Shown one piece after another: positions 9,763-20,817 of a stretch of 64,000 nt of DNA. Where the stretch lies: positions 496,001-560,000 of the forward strand of contig NZ_JAILXZ010000003.1 of NCBI RefSeq assembly GCF_020179475.1. The letters run 5' to 3'. Source of the DNA: Novosphingobium huizhouense. GTDB taxonomy: Bacteria; Pseudomonadota; Alphaproteobacteria; Sphingomonadales; Sphingomonadaceae. The number at the start of each line of letters is the position of its first letter. Within the stretch, counting starts at the first letter, position 1. The notes below the pieces were generated by a model, which was not told the origin of the DNA, ran no database searches, and saw only the letters and a list, made by a program, of their open reading frames with translations. The position numbers were made by a program, and so were the translations under genes.

Positions 9763-11922
9763 ATGTCTCAGATCACGCCAGACGTCGTCGCCGCCCACGG
9801 GCTGTCCGAGGAAGAATACCAGCGCGTCCTGAACGCGCTCGGGCGCGAGCCGAACCTCGTCGAGCTCGGCATCTTTTCGGTGATGTGGTCGGAGCATTGC
9901 TCGTACAAGTCGAGCCGCATCCACTTGAAGAAGCTGCCGACCGAGGCCCCCTGGGTGATCTGCGGCCCCGGCGAGAATGCCGGCGTGATCGACATCGGCG
10001 ATGGCCAGGCCGCCATCTTCAAGATGGAAAGCCACAACCACCCTTCGTACATCGAGCCCTACCAGGGCGCGGCGACCGGCGTCGGCGGCATCCTGCGCGA
10101 CGTGTTCACGATGGGCGCGCGCCCCGTCGCCAACATGAACGCCCTGCGTTTCGGCAGGCCCGATCATCCGAAGATGAAGCATCTGGTGCAGGGCGTGGTT
10201 GCGGGCATCGGCGGCTATGGCAACTGCGTCGGCGTGCCCACCGTCGGCGGCGAAACCAACTTCCACAAGGCCTACGACGGCAACATCCTCGTCAACGCGA
10301 TGACCGTGGGCGTGGCCGATACCGACAAGATCTTCTATTCGGCAGCGACCGGCCTCGGCAATCCGATCGTCTATGTCGGCTCCAAGACCGGCCGCGACGG
10401 CATCCACGGCGCAACGATGGCCTCGGCCGACTTCGACGAGAAGTCCGAAGAGAAGCGCCCCACCGTGCAGGTGGGCGATCCCTTCACCGAAAAGCTGCTG
10501 ATCGAAGCGTGCCTCGAACTGATGGCGACCGACGCCATCGTCGCGATCCAGGACATGGGCGCGGCGGGCCTCACCTCCTCGTCGGTGGAAATGGCCACCA
10601 ACGGCAAGGCCGGCATCGTGCTCGACATGGACAAGGTGCCCTGCCGCGAAGAGGGCATGACGCCCTACGAGATGATGCTGTCGGAAAGCCAGGAGCGCAT
10701 GCTCATGGTGCTCAAGCCCGGCAAGGAAGCCATGGCCGAAGCCATCTTCAGGAAGTGGGAACTGGACTTTGCCGTGATCGGCGAAGTAACCGACACCGGC
10801 CACATGGTCCTGACCTTCCAGGGCGAGACGGTGTGCGACATTCCGCTCGGCCCCCTTGCCGAAGATGCGCCGCTCTACGACCGCCCGCACCTGTCGCTCG
10901 ATGAATACAAGGCCTGGGCCAAGGTCGAACCGCTGGGTGACGTTTCCGCCAGCACCGACCTCGGCGCCGATCTGGTCAAGCTGATCGGCTGCCCGGACCT
11001 CGCCAACCGGCGCTGGATCTTCGAACAGTACGACAGCCAGGTCGGCGCCGACACGTTGCAGAAGTCGGGCGGCGACGCCGCGGTCGTGCGCGTCCACGGC
11101 ACCGACAAGGCGCTGGCGATCAGCACCGACTGCACCCCGCGCTACTGCTATGCCGACCCTTACGAAGGCGGCAAGCAGGCGGTGGCCGAAACCTTCCGCA
11201 ACATCTGCGCGGTCGGCGCAACGCCGCTCGCCATCACCAACTGCCTCAACTTCGCCAACCCGCAGCGGCCGGAAATCATGGCCCAGATCGTCGAGGCGCT
11301 GAACGGCATGGGCGATGCCTGCCGTGCGCTCGACTATCCGATCGTGTCGGGCAACGTCTCGCTCTACAACGAATCCAAGGCGACCGGCGGCGGCTCGGCC
11401 ATCCTGCCCACCCCCGCCATCGGCGGCGTCGGCCTGATGCTCGACCACGAAGTCATGACCACCGTCGCGTTCAAGAACGATGGCGATGCGATCTGGCTGC
11501 TGGGCGGTGAAGGCACCCACCTCGGCCAGTCGCTGTGGCTGCGCGAAATCGCGGGCCGCGAAGCCGGCGATGCACCGAAGGTCGATCTTTCCGCTGAACG
11601 CCGCAACGGCGAACAGGTCCGCGAATGGATCGCCGACGGCAAGCTGACCGCCGTGCACGATATCTCCGACGGCGGCCTGCTCGTCGCGCTCGCCGAAATG
11701 GCGCTTGCCGGCAACAAGGGCTGCACGCTCGACATCGCGCTCGATACGGCCAAGGCCTTTGGCGAGGATCAGTCGCGCTACCTCGTCACCACCGCGGCGG
11801 ACACCGTGCTCGACGGCGCCACGCGGATCGGCACGGTCGGCGGATCGCAGGTCGCAGGCGTTTCGCTCGCCGCCCTGCGCGACGCCAACGAGGCGTTCTT
11901 CAAGGACTGGATGGAAGCGTGA
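9763..11922 (+). CDS. purL: Phosphoribosylformylglycinamidine synthase, PurL subunit
   Basis: Fourth step of purine synthesis: FGAR + ATP + ammonia gives FGAM; ammonia comes from PurQ, with PurS in the complex. 719 residues is the small, separate-subunit form. Visible are the N-terminal [10 protein letters not shown], the nucleotide/metal region [15 protein letters not shown] and [19 protein letters not shown], and the second AIR-synthase-like half with [13 protein letters not shown] and [11 protein letters not shown]. The stop overlaps the GTG of the DUF72 gene by four bases. Confidence 0.98.
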   Translation: MSQITPDVVAAHGLSEEEYQRVLNALGREPNLVELGIFSVMWSEHCSYKSSRIHLKKLPTEAPWVICGPGENAGVIDIGDGQAAIFKMESHNHPSYIEPYQGAATGVGGILRDVFTMGARPVANMNALRFGRPDHPKMKHLVQGVVAGIGGYGNCVGVPTVGGETNFHKAYDGNILVNAMTVGVADTDKIFYSAATGLGNPIVYVGSKTGRDGIHGATMASADFDEKSEEKRPTVQVGDPFTEKLLIEACLELMATDAIVAIQDMGAAGLTSSSVEMATNGKAGIVLDMDKVPCREEGMTPYEMMLSESQERMLMVLKPGKEAMAEAIFRKWELDFAVIGEVTDTGHMVLTFQGETVCDIPLGPLAEDAPLYDRPHLSLDEYKAWAKVEPLGDVSASTDLGADLVKLIGCPDLANRRWIFEQYDSQVGADTLQKSGGDAAVVRVHGTDKALAISTDCTPRYCYADPYEGGKQAVAETFRNICAVGATPLAITNCLNFANPQRPEIMAQIVEALNGMGDACRALDYPIVSGNVSLYNESKATGGGSAILPTPAIGGVGLMLDHEVMTTVAFKNDGDAIWLLGGEGTHLGQSLWLREIAGREAGDAPKVDLSAERRNGEQVREWIADGKLTAVHDISDGGLLVALAEMALAGNKGCTLDIALDTAKAFGEDQSRYLVTTAADTVLDGATRIGTVGGSQVAGVSLAALRDANEAFFKDWMEA

Positions 11923-12665
11923 GTTCCGGGTCCATCCGCGTCGGCATCGGCGGATGGACCTACGAACCCTGGCGCGGCGGGGCCTTCTATCCCGAAGGCC
12001 TGCCGCACAAGCGCGAGCTGGAATACGCCGCCGCGCACCTCACCTGCATCGAGATCAACGCGACCTATTACGGTCGCCAGAAGCCGCAGAGCTTCGCCGC
12101 TTGGGCCGCCGCCGCGCCCGATGGTTTCCGCTTCAGCCCGAAGGCATCGCGCTATTCCACGCAGCGCAAGGTGCTGGCGGACTGCGGCGATTCCATCGCC
12201 AAGTTCCTCGGCCAGGGCTTTACCGAACTGGGGCCCAAGCTCGGCCCAATCCTCTGGCAGTTCCGCGAGGGCAAGCGGTTCGAACGCGACGACTTCGCCC
12301 GTTTCCTCGACCTGATTCCCGATGCGCAGGACGGCGTGCCGCTACGCCACGCGCTCGAAGTGCGCGATGAAAGCTTCCGCGATCCTGCTTTCCTCGACCT
12401 TGCCCGCGCGCGCAACATGGCGGTCGTCTTCGCCGACAGCGCGGAGTTTCCGCAGATCGACGAACAGACCGCCGACTTCACGTATGCCCGGTTGCAGCGA
12501 TCGAGCGCCGACCACCCGGCCGGCTACAGCGCCGCAGCCATCGCCGAATGGGCCACTCGCGCCCGCGCTTGGGCGCGGGGCGCGCGCGATGTCTACATGC
12601 TGTTCATCTCGGGCGCGAAGGAGCGCAACCCTGCCGCCGCGCAGGCGCTGATCGCCGCGCTTTAG
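11919..12665 (+). CDS. DUF72 family protein
   Basis: DUF72 (YecE-like) protein of 248 residues with a TIM-barrel-type fold and no known reaction. The family N terminus [23 protein letters not shown] and the block [19 protein letters not shown] are clear. The start is GTG 11919, in frame and overlapping the purL stop (GTGA), so translation is probably coupled to purL. It converges on coq4, with only a few bases between the stop codons. Confidence 0.9.
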   Translation: MSSGSIRVGIGGWTYEPWRGGAFYPEGLPHKRELEYAAAHLTCIEINATYYGRQKPQSFAAWAAAAPDGFRFSPKASRYSTQRKVLADCGDSIAKFLGQGFTELGPKLGPILWQFREGKRFERDDFARFLDLIPDAQDGVPLRHALEVRDESFRDPAFLDLARARNMAVVFADSAEFPQIDEQTADFTYARLQRSSADHPAGYSAAAIAEWATRARAWARGARDVYMLFISGAKERNPAAAQALIAAL

Positions 12666-12669
12666 GCCG

Positions 12670-13482
12670 TTACGCCGCCTTCTTCGCGTTCTTGCCCAGC
12701 AGGTCATAGGGATCTACGCCCAAGGCCCGCCACGCATCGTGCGCCGCATGATAGTGCACCGGCCGCGTGATGTTCAGCTTGGCGCGCGCCTCTTCCAGCG
12801 GCATCGGCAGCAGGTCGAGCACCGACTGTTCACACAGCCGCGGGCAGGCCTTGCCGAGGCGTTGGCCCTCGCGCACCGCCTTCAGCACCGGCGCGTCGCT
12901 CTTGACCTGCTTCTTCATGTTGAGGCCGGCCATATAGCCGATGAACAGGTGCGCCGGGCTCGGCTGCTGGCTGTAGGTGAAGGCGAGCACGCAGGCCTCG
13001 CCCAAGGCGTCGCGGCCATAGCCGGTCAGCACGTGGAGCAGGTCGTGCACGTCGCGCATGCGGTTGAGATACCAGACGAACTGGTCATCGAACTTGGGCT
13101 TGTCGGCGGCGAACTTGTCGAACTCGTCGACCAGGCCCTGCGCGGTCAGCCCTTCGCGCTCCATGAAGTCGCAATAGGCGTGCGCGACCGAGCCTTCGGG
13201 CATCGCGCGCAGCCGCGGGTGATCGTCGAGGATCAGCGGCAGCCGCGCCTCGCGCGCGCGGATCTGCTGGCCCCGTTCGCTCTCCAGGAACTTGAGCGCG
13301 GTCGGCTTGAGATTGCGCCACGGCAGCGATTCGAAGATGCGGAACACCTCCTCGGTGTTTTCCTTGTCCTTCAGCAGCTCGCGGAAATGGTGCCAGGCCT
13401 TGAGCGGCCGCAGCTTCAGCTCCGGGCGGCGCTCGTCATAGAGCGGCAGGTCGGGCTGGATCGTACCGGACATCGCGTTCAC
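12670..13482 (-). CDS. Ubiquinone biosynthesis protein Coq4 family
   Basis: Coq4-like protein of 270 residues. The family motif HDxxH followed by Glu after eleven residues is exact: His146, Asp147, His150 and Glu162 in DVHDLLHVLTGYGRDALGE. Coq4 binds a metal there, and recent work on the family links it to C1 decarboxylation/hydroxylation of the ubiquinone ring or to organising the Coq complex. No signal peptide. ATG 13482 is the annotated start; an ATG three codons later is also possible. Confidence 0.88.
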   Translation of the reverse strand: MNAMSGTIQPDLPLYDERRPELKLRPLKAWHHFRELLKDKENTEEVFRIFESLPWRNLKPTALKFLESERGQQIRAREARLPLILDDHPRLRAMPEGSVAHAYCDFMEREGLTAQGLVDEFDKFAADKPKFDDQFVWYLNRMRDVHDLLHVLTGYGRDALGEACVLAFTYSQQPSPAHLFIGYMAGLNMKKQVKSDAPVLKAVREGQRLGKACPRLCEQSVLDLLPMPLEEARAKLNITRPVHYHAAHDAWRALGVDPYDLLGKNAKKAA

Positions 13483-13557
13483 GCAGGCTCTCCCGATCGA
13501 TTCTTGTTGCCCCAGATATTAACAGACCTGTCAATAACCCGTCAACGCCGTCCGCGG

Positions 13558-14442
13558 TCAATCCAGCACCCAGTCCTCGCGGGCCACGCCGAGGAGGTCG
13601 AGGATCGCGGTCAGGTCGCCCCGGTCGATCCACCCGTCGGCCGCCGAACGGGCCTTGGGCTTGGCGCGATAGGCCACGCCGAAGCTTGCCGCCTCGATCA
13701 TCGGGATGTCGTTGGCGCCATCGCCGGTGGCAAGGCTCACCACGTCCGCGCCCAGCCGTTCGGTCTCTTCCAGCAGCACCTTCTTCTTGACCGAACTGTC
13801 GACGATCCCGCCGACAAGGCCCCCGGTCAGCACGCCCTCGTGCAGGCCCAACCGGTTGCCGACCACGCGATCGAACCCCAGCATCTCGGCCACCGGATCG
13901 GCGAAGGAGTGGAAGCCCCCGGTCACCAGCACGGTATGGCAGCCGCGCGCCTTTAGCGTCGAGACCAGCGTGCGCGCGCCGGGCATCGGGCGGATGCGCT
14001 CGTCGAGGCATTGGCGGATCGCTGCTTCGGGCAAGTCCTTGAGCAGGCCGACGCGTTCGCGCAGCGCGCTTTCGAAATCGAGCTCGCCCTGCATCGCGCG
14101 CTCGGTGATCGCGGCGATGCGATCCTTGAGGCCCGCGAAATCGGCCAGCTCGTCGATGCATTCCTGCCCGATCATCGTCGAATCCATGTCCGAAACGAAC
14201 AGGTTCGGCAGGCTGAACGGCTGGTTCGACAGCAACAGGTCGCTGTCCGGGAAGCACCGGTCGAGAATCGCGCGCACTTGCGCCGGATCGCCCTCGACCA
14301 GCTCGAGCTCGAGCACGTTGGTGCAGAATTCGAGCATGCCCGCCCCGGCCACGTCCCAGCCGCGCGCCTCGATCATCTCCATCGCCAGCGCAAGATTGTC
14401 ACCAAGCGTGTCAGGGTCTGCTATCAGCCGCGCGATGAGCAC
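13558..14442 (-). CDS. serB: Phosphoserine phosphatase
   Basis: Last step of serine synthesis, hydrolysing O-phosphoserine. The HAD core shows the nucleophile motif VSDMDSTMI, the substrate block [21 protein letters not shown] and the Mg-binding [10 protein letters not shown]; an ACT-like N-terminal region precedes it. I start it at GTG 14442 ([11 protein letters not shown]), with GGA about nine bases upstream, giving 294 residues; the frame is open to 14595 but that would run deep into the opposite miaA gene. With this start it overlaps the miaA start on the other strand by eight bases. Confidence 0.92.
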   Translation of the reverse strand: MLIARLIADPDTLGDNLALAMEMIEARGWDVAGAGMLEFCTNVLELELVEGDPAQVRAILDRCFPDSDLLLSNQPFSLPNLFVSDMDSTMIGQECIDELADFAGLKDRIAAITERAMQGELDFESALRERVGLLKDLPEAAIRQCLDERIRPMPGARTLVSTLKARGCHTVLVTGGFHSFADPVAEMLGFDRVVGNRLGLHEGVLTGGLVGGIVDSSVKKKVLLEETERLGADVVSLATGDGANDIPMIEAASFGVAYRAKPKARSAADGWIDRGDLTAILDLLGVAREDWVLD

Positions 14443-15424
14443 CGGGAGTTCCTTCGAGAGAGACGTCGACCACGCCGCAGCGGCGAAGCCGAGGCTCGCG
14501 CTCATCGCAGGGCCGACCGCCAGCGGCAAGAGCGATCTCGCCGTCGCGCTGGCGATGGCCGAGCGCGACGCGGGCCGGGAGGCGGTGGTGATCAACGCCG
14601 ACAGCGCGCAGGTCTACGCCGACCTTGCCGTGCTCAGCGCGCGCCCCTCGGACGAGGAGATGCACGGTGTCCCCCATCGCCTGTTCGGCGCGTGGGACGG
14701 CGCGCAGACCTGCTCGGCGGCGGACTGGGCGGCCGCCGCCCGCGCCGAGATCGCGCGCGCGCACCAATGCGGCGCGTTGCCGATCCTCGTCGGCGGCACC
14801 GGGCTCTATATTCGTACGCTGCTCGACGGGATCGCGCCGATCCCCGCGATCGACCCGGCAATCCGCGCCGAAGTCCGCGCCCTGCCCGTCGCCGAGGCCG
14901 GCGCGGCGCTGCAACGCGAAGACCCGGCGCGCGCCGCCGCGCTGCACCCTAACGACACCACCCGCATCGCCCGCGCGCTCGAGGTCGTGCGCAGCACCGG
15001 GCGGTCGCTCGCCGAATGGCAGGCGGCGCGCGAAGGCGGCATCGGCGACAGCGTCGACCTGCACCCGCTGATTCTGCTGCCCGAGCGCGGCTGGCTCTAC
15101 GCCCGCTGCGACTTGCGCTTCGCCCGGATGTGGGAGGCAGGCGCGCGCGATGAAGTCGCCGCACTGCTCGCGCGCGATCTCGACCCTGCGCTGCCCGTCA
15201 TGCGCGCCATCGGCGTGCCCGAGATCGCCGCCTTCCTGCGCGGGGAAATCGCGCAGGACGCGGCGATTCGCGCCGGGCAACAGGCGACGCGCAACTACGC
15301 GAAACGGCAATACACCTGGCTGCGGCACCAGAATCCGGACCACTGGCCCCGGCTTGCGTTCGAAAATTCCATTGACACGGAACGGGCTGTAAGTTTATTG
15401 CGCAATCCGTCGATTGACAGATAG
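14435..15424 (+). CDS. miaA: tRNA dimethylallyltransferase
   Basis: Adds the dimethylallyl group to A37 of tRNAs that read codons starting with U. The 329-residue product has the P-loop GPTASGKSD near residue 30, [35 protein letters not shown] and the C-terminal [15 protein letters not shown]. The only suitable ATG is 14435; the extra N-terminal stretch before [14 protein letters not shown] is longer than usual. Divergent from and slightly overlapping serB. Confidence 0.94.
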   Translation: MSTGSSFERDVDHAAAAKPRLALIAGPTASGKSDLAVALAMAERDAGREAVVINADSAQVYADLAVLSARPSDEEMHGVPHRLFGAWDGAQTCSAADWAAAARAEIARAHQCGALPILVGGTGLYIRTLLDGIAPIPAIDPAIRAEVRALPVAEAGAALQREDPARAAALHPNDTTRIARALEVVRSTGRSLAEWQAAREGGIGDSVDLHPLILLPERGWLYARCDLRFARMWEAGARDEVAALLARDLDPALPVMRAIGVPEIAAFLRGEIAQDAAIRAGQQATRNYAKRQYTWLRHQNPDHWPRLAFENSIDTERAVSLLRNPSIDR

Positions 15425-15442
15425 TTTTGTATCACTTAGCAA
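15372..15442 (+). promoter_or_regulatory. Candidate ilvB promoters
   Basis: Two TTGACA hexamers (15372-15377 and 15414-15419), 42 bases apart, lie at the 3' end of miaA. Weak -10 candidates at 17-bp spacing are TTATTG (15395-15400) and TAGCAA (15437-15442). The second would start transcription just upstream of the leader hairpins. Confidence 0.4.
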
Positions 15443-15629
15443 GCCGTCAATTGCCCGGCCCCGGCCGGGTGTCCCGAGGTGGGAGAGACGGCCCGGCGCA
15501 GGCAATGCGCCGGGCCGAAACATTTTCGGCTTCGGCGCTGCGGACCTTTGCGCCCGCACTGCCACAAGGTGTTTCGTTCGGGTCCCCCCGAGGCTATGGG
15601 CGGACCTTCGCAAGCAAGGGAATTGTCGC
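15443..15629 (+). promoter_or_regulatory. Structured leader of ilvB
   Basis: The untranslated region before ilvB holds a 6-bp stem with tetraloop (15454-15459 with 15464-15469), a perfect 12-bp stem (15489-15500 with 15506-15517, loop GGCAA) and a perfect 7-bp stem (GCCGAAA 15514-15520 with TTTCGGC 15524-15530). The last two share 15514-15517 and cannot form together, as in attenuators. No T tract and no leader peptide rich in Ile, Leu or Val codons was found. Confidence 0.45.
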
Positions 15630-17381
15630 GTGAAAACCGAGCGCAGCGGCGCCGAAATCCTCGTCGAGAGCCTGGTCGCCAAGGGCGTCGAATTCGTGTT
15701 CGGCTATCCCGGCGGCGCGGTGCTGCCGATCTACGACGCCCTTTTCGGCGACGAGCGCATCCGCCACATCCTCGTCCGCCACGAAGCCGGCGCCGCCCAC
15801 GCCGCCGAAGGCTATGCCCGCGCCACCGGCAAGCCCGGCGTCGTGCTGGTGACCTCGGGCCCGGGGGCAACCAATGCCGTTACCGGCATTGCCGACGCCT
15901 TCATGGATTCGATCCCGCTCGTCGTGATCACCGGCCAGGTGCCCACCGGGCTGATCGGTTCGGACGCGTTCCAGGAAGCCGACACCATCGGCATCACCCG
16001 CCACTGCACCAAGCACAACTACCTGGTGAAGGATCCGGCGCAGCTCGCCGCGATCATCGACGAGGCGTTCCGCATCGCCACCGAGGGCCGCCCCGGCCCG
16101 GTCGTGATCGACATTCCCAAGGACGTCCAGATCGCGCAGGCCGCATGGGATGCCGTCGCCCCGCAGCAGCGCAACCGCTACGCCCCGCAGGTTCAGGCGC
16201 CGGCCGACGACATCGCCGAAGCGGTGCGCATGATCGCCGCGGCCAACGCGCCGATCCTCTATACCGGCGGCGGCGTGATCAATTCCGGGCCCGAAGCCAC
16301 CCGCCTGCTGCGCGAACTGCAGCAGCTGACCGGCGCGCCCGTCACCTCGACGCTGATGGGCCTCGGCGCCTTCCCGGCCGAAGATCCGGCCTGGCTCGGC
16401 ATGCTCGGCATGCACGGCACCTATGAAGCCAACATGGCGATGAACCGGGCGGACCTGATCGTCTGCGTCGGCGCCCGCTTCGACGATCGCGTGACCGGCC
16501 GGCTCGATGCCTTCGCGCCCAACAGCCGCAAGATCCACATCGACATCGACCGCGCCTCGATCAACAAGACCGTGCGCGTCGATCTGCCGCTGATCGGCGA
16601 TTGCGCCAAGGTGCTCGGCCAGATCATCGAAGGCTGGCGCGAAGCCGGCTGCCGCAAGGCCGACCAGACCGAATGGTACGCGCGCATCGACGGCTGGCGC
16701 GCGCGCCAGAGCCTTGCCTACCCGCGTCGCAAGAAGGGCGAGATCATGCCCCAGTTCGCGGTCGAGCGGCTCCATGCCCTGACCAAGGACCGCGATCCGA
16801 TCATCGCCACCGAAGTCGGCCAGCACCAGATGTGGGCGGCGCAGTACTTCCCGTTCCAGAAGCCCAACAAGTGGCTCACCTCGGGCGGCCTCGGCACGAT
16901 GGGCTATGGCCTGCCCGCCGCGATCGGCGCGCAGCTCGGCAACCCGGACACCTTGGTGATCGACGTCGCGGGCGACGCCTCGATCCAGATGAACATCCAG
17001 GAGCTGGGCACCGCCACGCAGTATCGCCTGCCGGTCAAGGTGTTCATCCTCAACAACGAATGGATGGGCATGGTCCGCCAGTGGCAGGAACTGACCTACG
17101 AAAGCCGCTATTCGAACTCCTATTCGGACAGCCTGCCCGATTTCGTGAAGCTCGCCGAAGCCTATGGCTGGAAGGGCATCCGCATCGAGGATGAAAGCCA
17201 GCTCGACGCCGGCATCCAGGCGATGATCGACCACGATGGCCCGGTGATCGTCGATTGCCTCGTGACCAAGGAAGCCAACTGCTTCCCGATGATCCCGAGC
17301 GGAGCGGCGCACACCGACATGATCCTCTACGGGGACGAAGTCGCAGGCACGATGGACGACGAAGCCAAGGCGCTCGTCTGA
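15630..17381 (+). CDS. ilvB: Acetolactate synthase large (catalytic) subunit
   Basis: ThDP-dependent first common step of branched-chain amino acid synthesis: two pyruvates give acetolactate. 583 residues from GTG 15630, chosen because AAGGGA lies eight bases before it and the family N terminus ([28 protein letters not shown]) follows. The ThDP glutamate is in [15 protein letters not shown]; the C-terminal ThDP/Mg motif is [15 protein letters not shown]. ilvN follows after 16 bases and ilvC after that, in a biosynthetic operon. Confidence 0.97.
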   Translation: MKTERSGAEILVESLVAKGVEFVFGYPGGAVLPIYDALFGDERIRHILVRHEAGAAHAAEGYARATGKPGVVLVTSGPGATNAVTGIADAFMDSIPLVVITGQVPTGLIGSDAFQEADTIGITRHCTKHNYLVKDPAQLAAIIDEAFRIATEGRPGPVVIDIPKDVQIAQAAWDAVAPQQRNRYAPQVQAPADDIAEAVRMIAAANAPILYTGGGVINSGPEATRLLRELQQLTGAPVTSTLMGLGAFPAEDPAWLGMLGMHGTYEANMAMNRADLIVCVGARFDDRVTGRLDAFAPNSRKIHIDIDRASINKTVRVDLPLIGDCAKVLGQIIEGWREAGCRKADQTEWYARIDGWRARQSLAYPRRKKGEIMPQFAVERLHALTKDRDPIIATEVGQHQMWAAQYFPFQKPNKWLTSGGLGTMGYGLPAAIGAQLGNPDTLVIDVAGDASIQMNIQELGTATQYRLPVKVFILNNEWMGMVRQWQELTYESRYSNSYSDSLPDFVKLAEAYGWKGIRIEDESQLDAGIQAMIDHDGPVIVDCLVTKEANCFPMIPSGAAHTDMILYGDEVAGTMDDEAKALV

Positions 17382-17397
17382 GGGACCCCGCAAGACC

Positions 17398-17916
17398 ATG
17401 ATGCACATTGCCCAGGAGGCGCAGGAGCGCCACGTCCTCACCATCACCGTCGATAACGAGGCGGGGATCCTCGCCAAGATCGCGGGGCTGTTCACCGCGC
17501 GCGGCTACAACATCGACAGCCTGACCGTGGCCGACATCACCGACGGCCACGATGTCAGCCGCATCACCATCGTGACGCACGGTCCGCCGCCGATCATCGA
17601 CCAGATCCGTGCCCAGCTCGAACGGCTGGTGCCGGTGCACAAGGTCACCGACCTCACCGAGATCGGCCCCTTCGTCGAACGCGAACTCGCGCTGATCAAG
17701 GTTGCCGGCACGGGCGAGAACCGCGTCGAGGCGCTGCGCCTTGCCGACGTGTTCCGGGCCAAGGTGGTCGACACCACCACATCGAGCTTCGTCTTCGAAC
17801 TGACCGGCGCGCCCGACAAGATCGACAGCTTCGTCGCGCTGATGAAGCAGCTGGGCCTCGTCGAAGTCGGCCGCACCGGCATCGTCGGCATGATCCGCGG
17901 CGCCACGGCCGCCTGA
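17398..17916 (+). CDS. ilvN: Acetolactate synthase small (regulatory) subunit
   Basis: Regulatory subunit that raises activity of IlvB and confers valine feedback inhibition. 172 residues: N-terminal ACT domain (HVLTITVDNEAGILAKIAGLF) followed by the C-terminal ALS small-subunit domain (ELALIKVAGTGENR onward). Start is one of two adjacent ATGs at 17398. Lies between ilvB and ilvC. The symbol ilvH is used for the same family. Confidence 0.96.
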   Translation: MMHIAQEAQERHVLTITVDNEAGILAKIAGLFTARGYNIDSLTVADITDGHDVSRITIVTHGPPPIIDQIRAQLERLVPVHKVTDLTEIGPFVERELALIKVAGTGENRVEALRLADVFRAKVVDTTTSSFVFELTGAPDKIDSFVALMKQLGLVEVGRTGIVGMIRGATAA

Positions 17917-17945
17917 AATTTTCAAAACCTTTCAATGTCATATAG

Positions 17946-18977
<1,032 letters not shown>

Positions 18978-18985
18978 CGGGGTTC

Positions 18986-19018
18986 GCGCCGGGAGCAAGC
19001 AGGGCTCGCTCCCGGCCG
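18986..19018 (+). terminator. Putative ilvC terminator hairpin
   Basis: A 9-bp stem (GCCGGGAGC with GCTCCCGGC) within about 40 bases after the ilvC stop codon. No T tract follows, so this may be a 3'-stabilising hairpin. Confidence 0.4.
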
Positions 19019-19116
19019 GATTCCACCAACCGTGCATCCCGCTCGACCGGAGTAATGGATACTTAGGGCTTCACCCGATATCTCCACAATGGAGATAACA
19101 AGGGTTCGCAAGCACC

Positions 19117-19455
19117 ATGGTCCGATTCCCCGGCAGGTCGATTGGCGCGGCGCTGCTGTGCCTGCTCGCCGTCGGCTGCCACCGCGGCGCCGCGGGCGAG
19201 GCGCCGGGCGAACCGGTCCTGCCCGCCGTGCGTGCGCCCGTGTCCAGCGCAGACCCGTGCGCTGCAGGCCAGCTCGCCGTCCTCCTCCAGCACGTCCCCG
19301 GCCCCCGCACCCGCGCCGCCGTCGAACGCTTCGCCGCCCCTGCGCCGGTCCGCTGGGTCCGCCCGGGCGCGGCGGTCACCCCCGACTATCGCGCAGAGCG
19401 GCTCAACCTGATCCTCGACGAGGACGAGCGCATCGCCGCGCTGCGCTGCGGCTGA
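19117..19455 (+). CDS. I78-family peptidase inhibitor lipoprotein
   Basis: Small lipoprotein, 112 residues: signal peptide with lipobox LAVGC (Cys21), then an I78-type domain at the C terminus. The I78 hallmarks are VRPGAAVTPDYRAERLNLILDEDERIAALRCG, with the Asp-Tyr-Arg and the terminal Cys-Gly. Family members inhibit serine peptidases such as elastase or subtilisin. Alone between ilvC and the epoxide hydrolase gene, convergent with the latter. Confidence 0.82.
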   Translation: MVRFPGRSIGAALLCLLAVGCHRGAAGEAPGEPVLPAVRAPVSSADPCAAGQLAVLLQHVPGPRTRAAVERFAAPAPVRWVRPGAAVTPDYRAERLNLILDEDERIAALRCG

Positions 19456-19473
19456 GGCCCTTCCCGCCGCCGC

Positions 19474-20607
19474 TCAATCCATCAGCGCAAACGCGGTGCG
19501 CAGTTCGCGCACGAAGGCTTCCGGCTGCTCCCAGGCGGCGAAGTGCCCGCCCTTGTCGAGCGTGCCCCAGTGGACCAGCCGCTCGCATTGCCGCTCGAAC
19601 CACTTGCGCGGGGTCGGCAGCACTTCCTTGGGGAACGCGCTCGCCGCCACCGGGATCGTCATCCTGCCCGCCCCGAAGCTGCCGAAGCTTTCCCAGTAGA
19701 GCCGCGCCGAGGACGCCCCCGCCGCGGTCAGCCAGTAGAGCATGATGTTGTCGAGCATGGCATCGCGGCTCAGCGCATCTTCGGGCTTGCCGGCATTGTC
19801 GGTCCAGGCCCACATCTTCTCGTAGATCCACCCGGCCAGCCCGACCGGCGAATCGACGAGCCCGTAGCCCACCGTCTGCGGCCGCGTCGCCTGCTGCTTG
19901 GAATATCCCGAATCCCAGTCCTGGTAGTATTTCAGCGCGGTCAGCGCGCGCAGGTCGTCGGCGTCGGGACTGGCCATGTCCTCGGCGCTCGGCTGCGCGA
20001 TCGGCATGTTGACGTGGATGCCCGCGCACCCCGTCACGGCCTGCATCGCGATCTGCGTCGTCACGCCCGCGCCCCAGTCGCCGCCTTGCGCATACCATCG
20101 GTCGTAGCCCAGCCGCGCCATCAGCTCGCCCCAGGCGCGCGCGATCTTCTCGATCCCCCAGCCCTTCTCCGCCGGCTTGCCCGAAAAGCCGAATCCCGGC
20201 AGGCACGGGATCACCAGGTGGAAGGCCTCGTCGGCCCTGCCGCTTTCCGGATTGGTCAGCGGTTCGATCACCCCGCGAAACTCGAGGATCGAGCCGGGCC
20301 AACCATGCGTCAGCACCAGCGGCCGCGCGCCTTCCACGGCCGAGCGCACGTGCAGGAAGCGGATGTCGAGCCCGTCGATCTGCGTGCTGAACAGGCCGTG
20401 GCGGTTGAGCCAGGCCTCGCACGCGCGCCAGTCGTACCGGTCGCGCCAGTAGGCGACCAGGTCCTTCAGCGCGGCGAGCGGCGTGCCTTGCGTCCAGTCG
20501 CCGACCGTCTCCTTCTCCGGCCAGCGCGCCAGATCCAGCCGGCGGTTGAGATCGTCGATCTCGCTCTGCGGCACCTGCACGACGTAAGGTTCGATCTTCG
20601 CGGACAT
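19474..20607 (-). CDS. Epoxide hydrolase (EHN-domain alpha/beta-hydrolase)
   Basis: Microsomal-type epoxide hydrolase, 377 residues. The EHN N-terminal domain (residues 4-110) precedes the alpha/beta-hydrolase fold with oxyanion motif HGWPGS (101-106), nucleophile Asp177 in GGDWGAG and the catalytic His in DKGGHFAAWEQPE. ATG 20607 is chosen because a GAGGGAG ribosome-binding site precedes it; the frame extends 13 codons more. No signal peptide. Divergent from leuA. Natural substrate unknown. Confidence 0.9.
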   Translation of the reverse strand: MSAKIEPYVVQVPQSEIDDLNRRLDLARWPEKETVGDWTQGTPLAALKDLVAYWRDRYDWRACEAWLNRHGLFSTQIDGLDIRFLHVRSAVEGARPLVLTHGWPGSILEFRGVIEPLTNPESGRADEAFHLVIPCLPGFGFSGKPAEKGWGIEKIARAWGELMARLGYDRWYAQGGDWGAGVTTQIAMQAVTGCAGIHVNMPIAQPSAEDMASPDADDLRALTALKYYQDWDSGYSKQQATRPQTVGYGLVDSPVGLAGWIYEKMWAWTDNAGKPEDALSRDAMLDNIMLYWLTAAGASSARLYWESFGSFGAGRMTIPVAASAFPKEVLPTPRKWFERQCERLVHWGTLDKGGHFAAWEQPEAFVRELRTAFALMD

Positions 20608-20639
20608 GCTCGCTCCCTCATCCCGTTTGCACTTCACTG

Positions 20640-20668
20640 TGGACAATCGCCGAGCGATTCACCATAGG
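20640..20668 (+). promoter_or_regulatory. Candidate leuA promoter
   Basis: TGGACA (20640-20645), a 17-bp spacer and CATAGG (20663-20668) form a plausible sigma-70 promoter. Transcription would start near 20675, almost at the ATG of the candidate leader peptide. Confidence 0.35.
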
Positions 20669-20676
20669 CTTCGGCC

Positions 20677-20727
20677 ATGACCGGCCAGCTGGACCTTACC
20701 CTGCGACTTACTCGCCCTTGGGCGTGA
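20677..20727 (+). CDS. Candidate leuA leader peptide
   Basis: A 16-codon reading frame MTGQLDLTLRLTRPWA ending at TGA 20725-20727, 90 bases before leuA. Four of its codons 5-11 are leucine, in every second position. The sequence around its stop (20716-20724) can pair with 20760-20768 (nine pairs, one wobble), while 20749-20753 can instead pair with 20759-20763; the two are exclusive. This is what a translation-coupled attenuator for leucine would look like, but no poly-T tract is evident. Confidence 0.5.
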   Translation: MTGQLDLTLRLTRPWA

Positions 20728-20817
20728 GCTGACGCGTCGGTCCCGATCGGCGCGCACGGCGCCCAGGGGTTACGGACCACACCAGACGCTTGCCAATCCA
20801 GCTCGAGTTGCAGACCC

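Noticed and set aside
8764..11658. 964-codon open frame opposite purL
   Set aside because: It is antisense to an unmistakable purL; long antisense frames are expected at this GC content, and its His/Arg/Ala-rich composition is typical of shadows.
15414..15629. N-terminal extension of ilvB upstream of GTG 15630
   Set aside because: The family N terminus begins at 15630 with a good ribosome-binding site; the upstream part is leader RNA with strong hairpins.
15505..15633. Leader peptide for ilvB attenuation
   Set aside because: The frame exists but is not enriched in Ile, Val or Leu codons.
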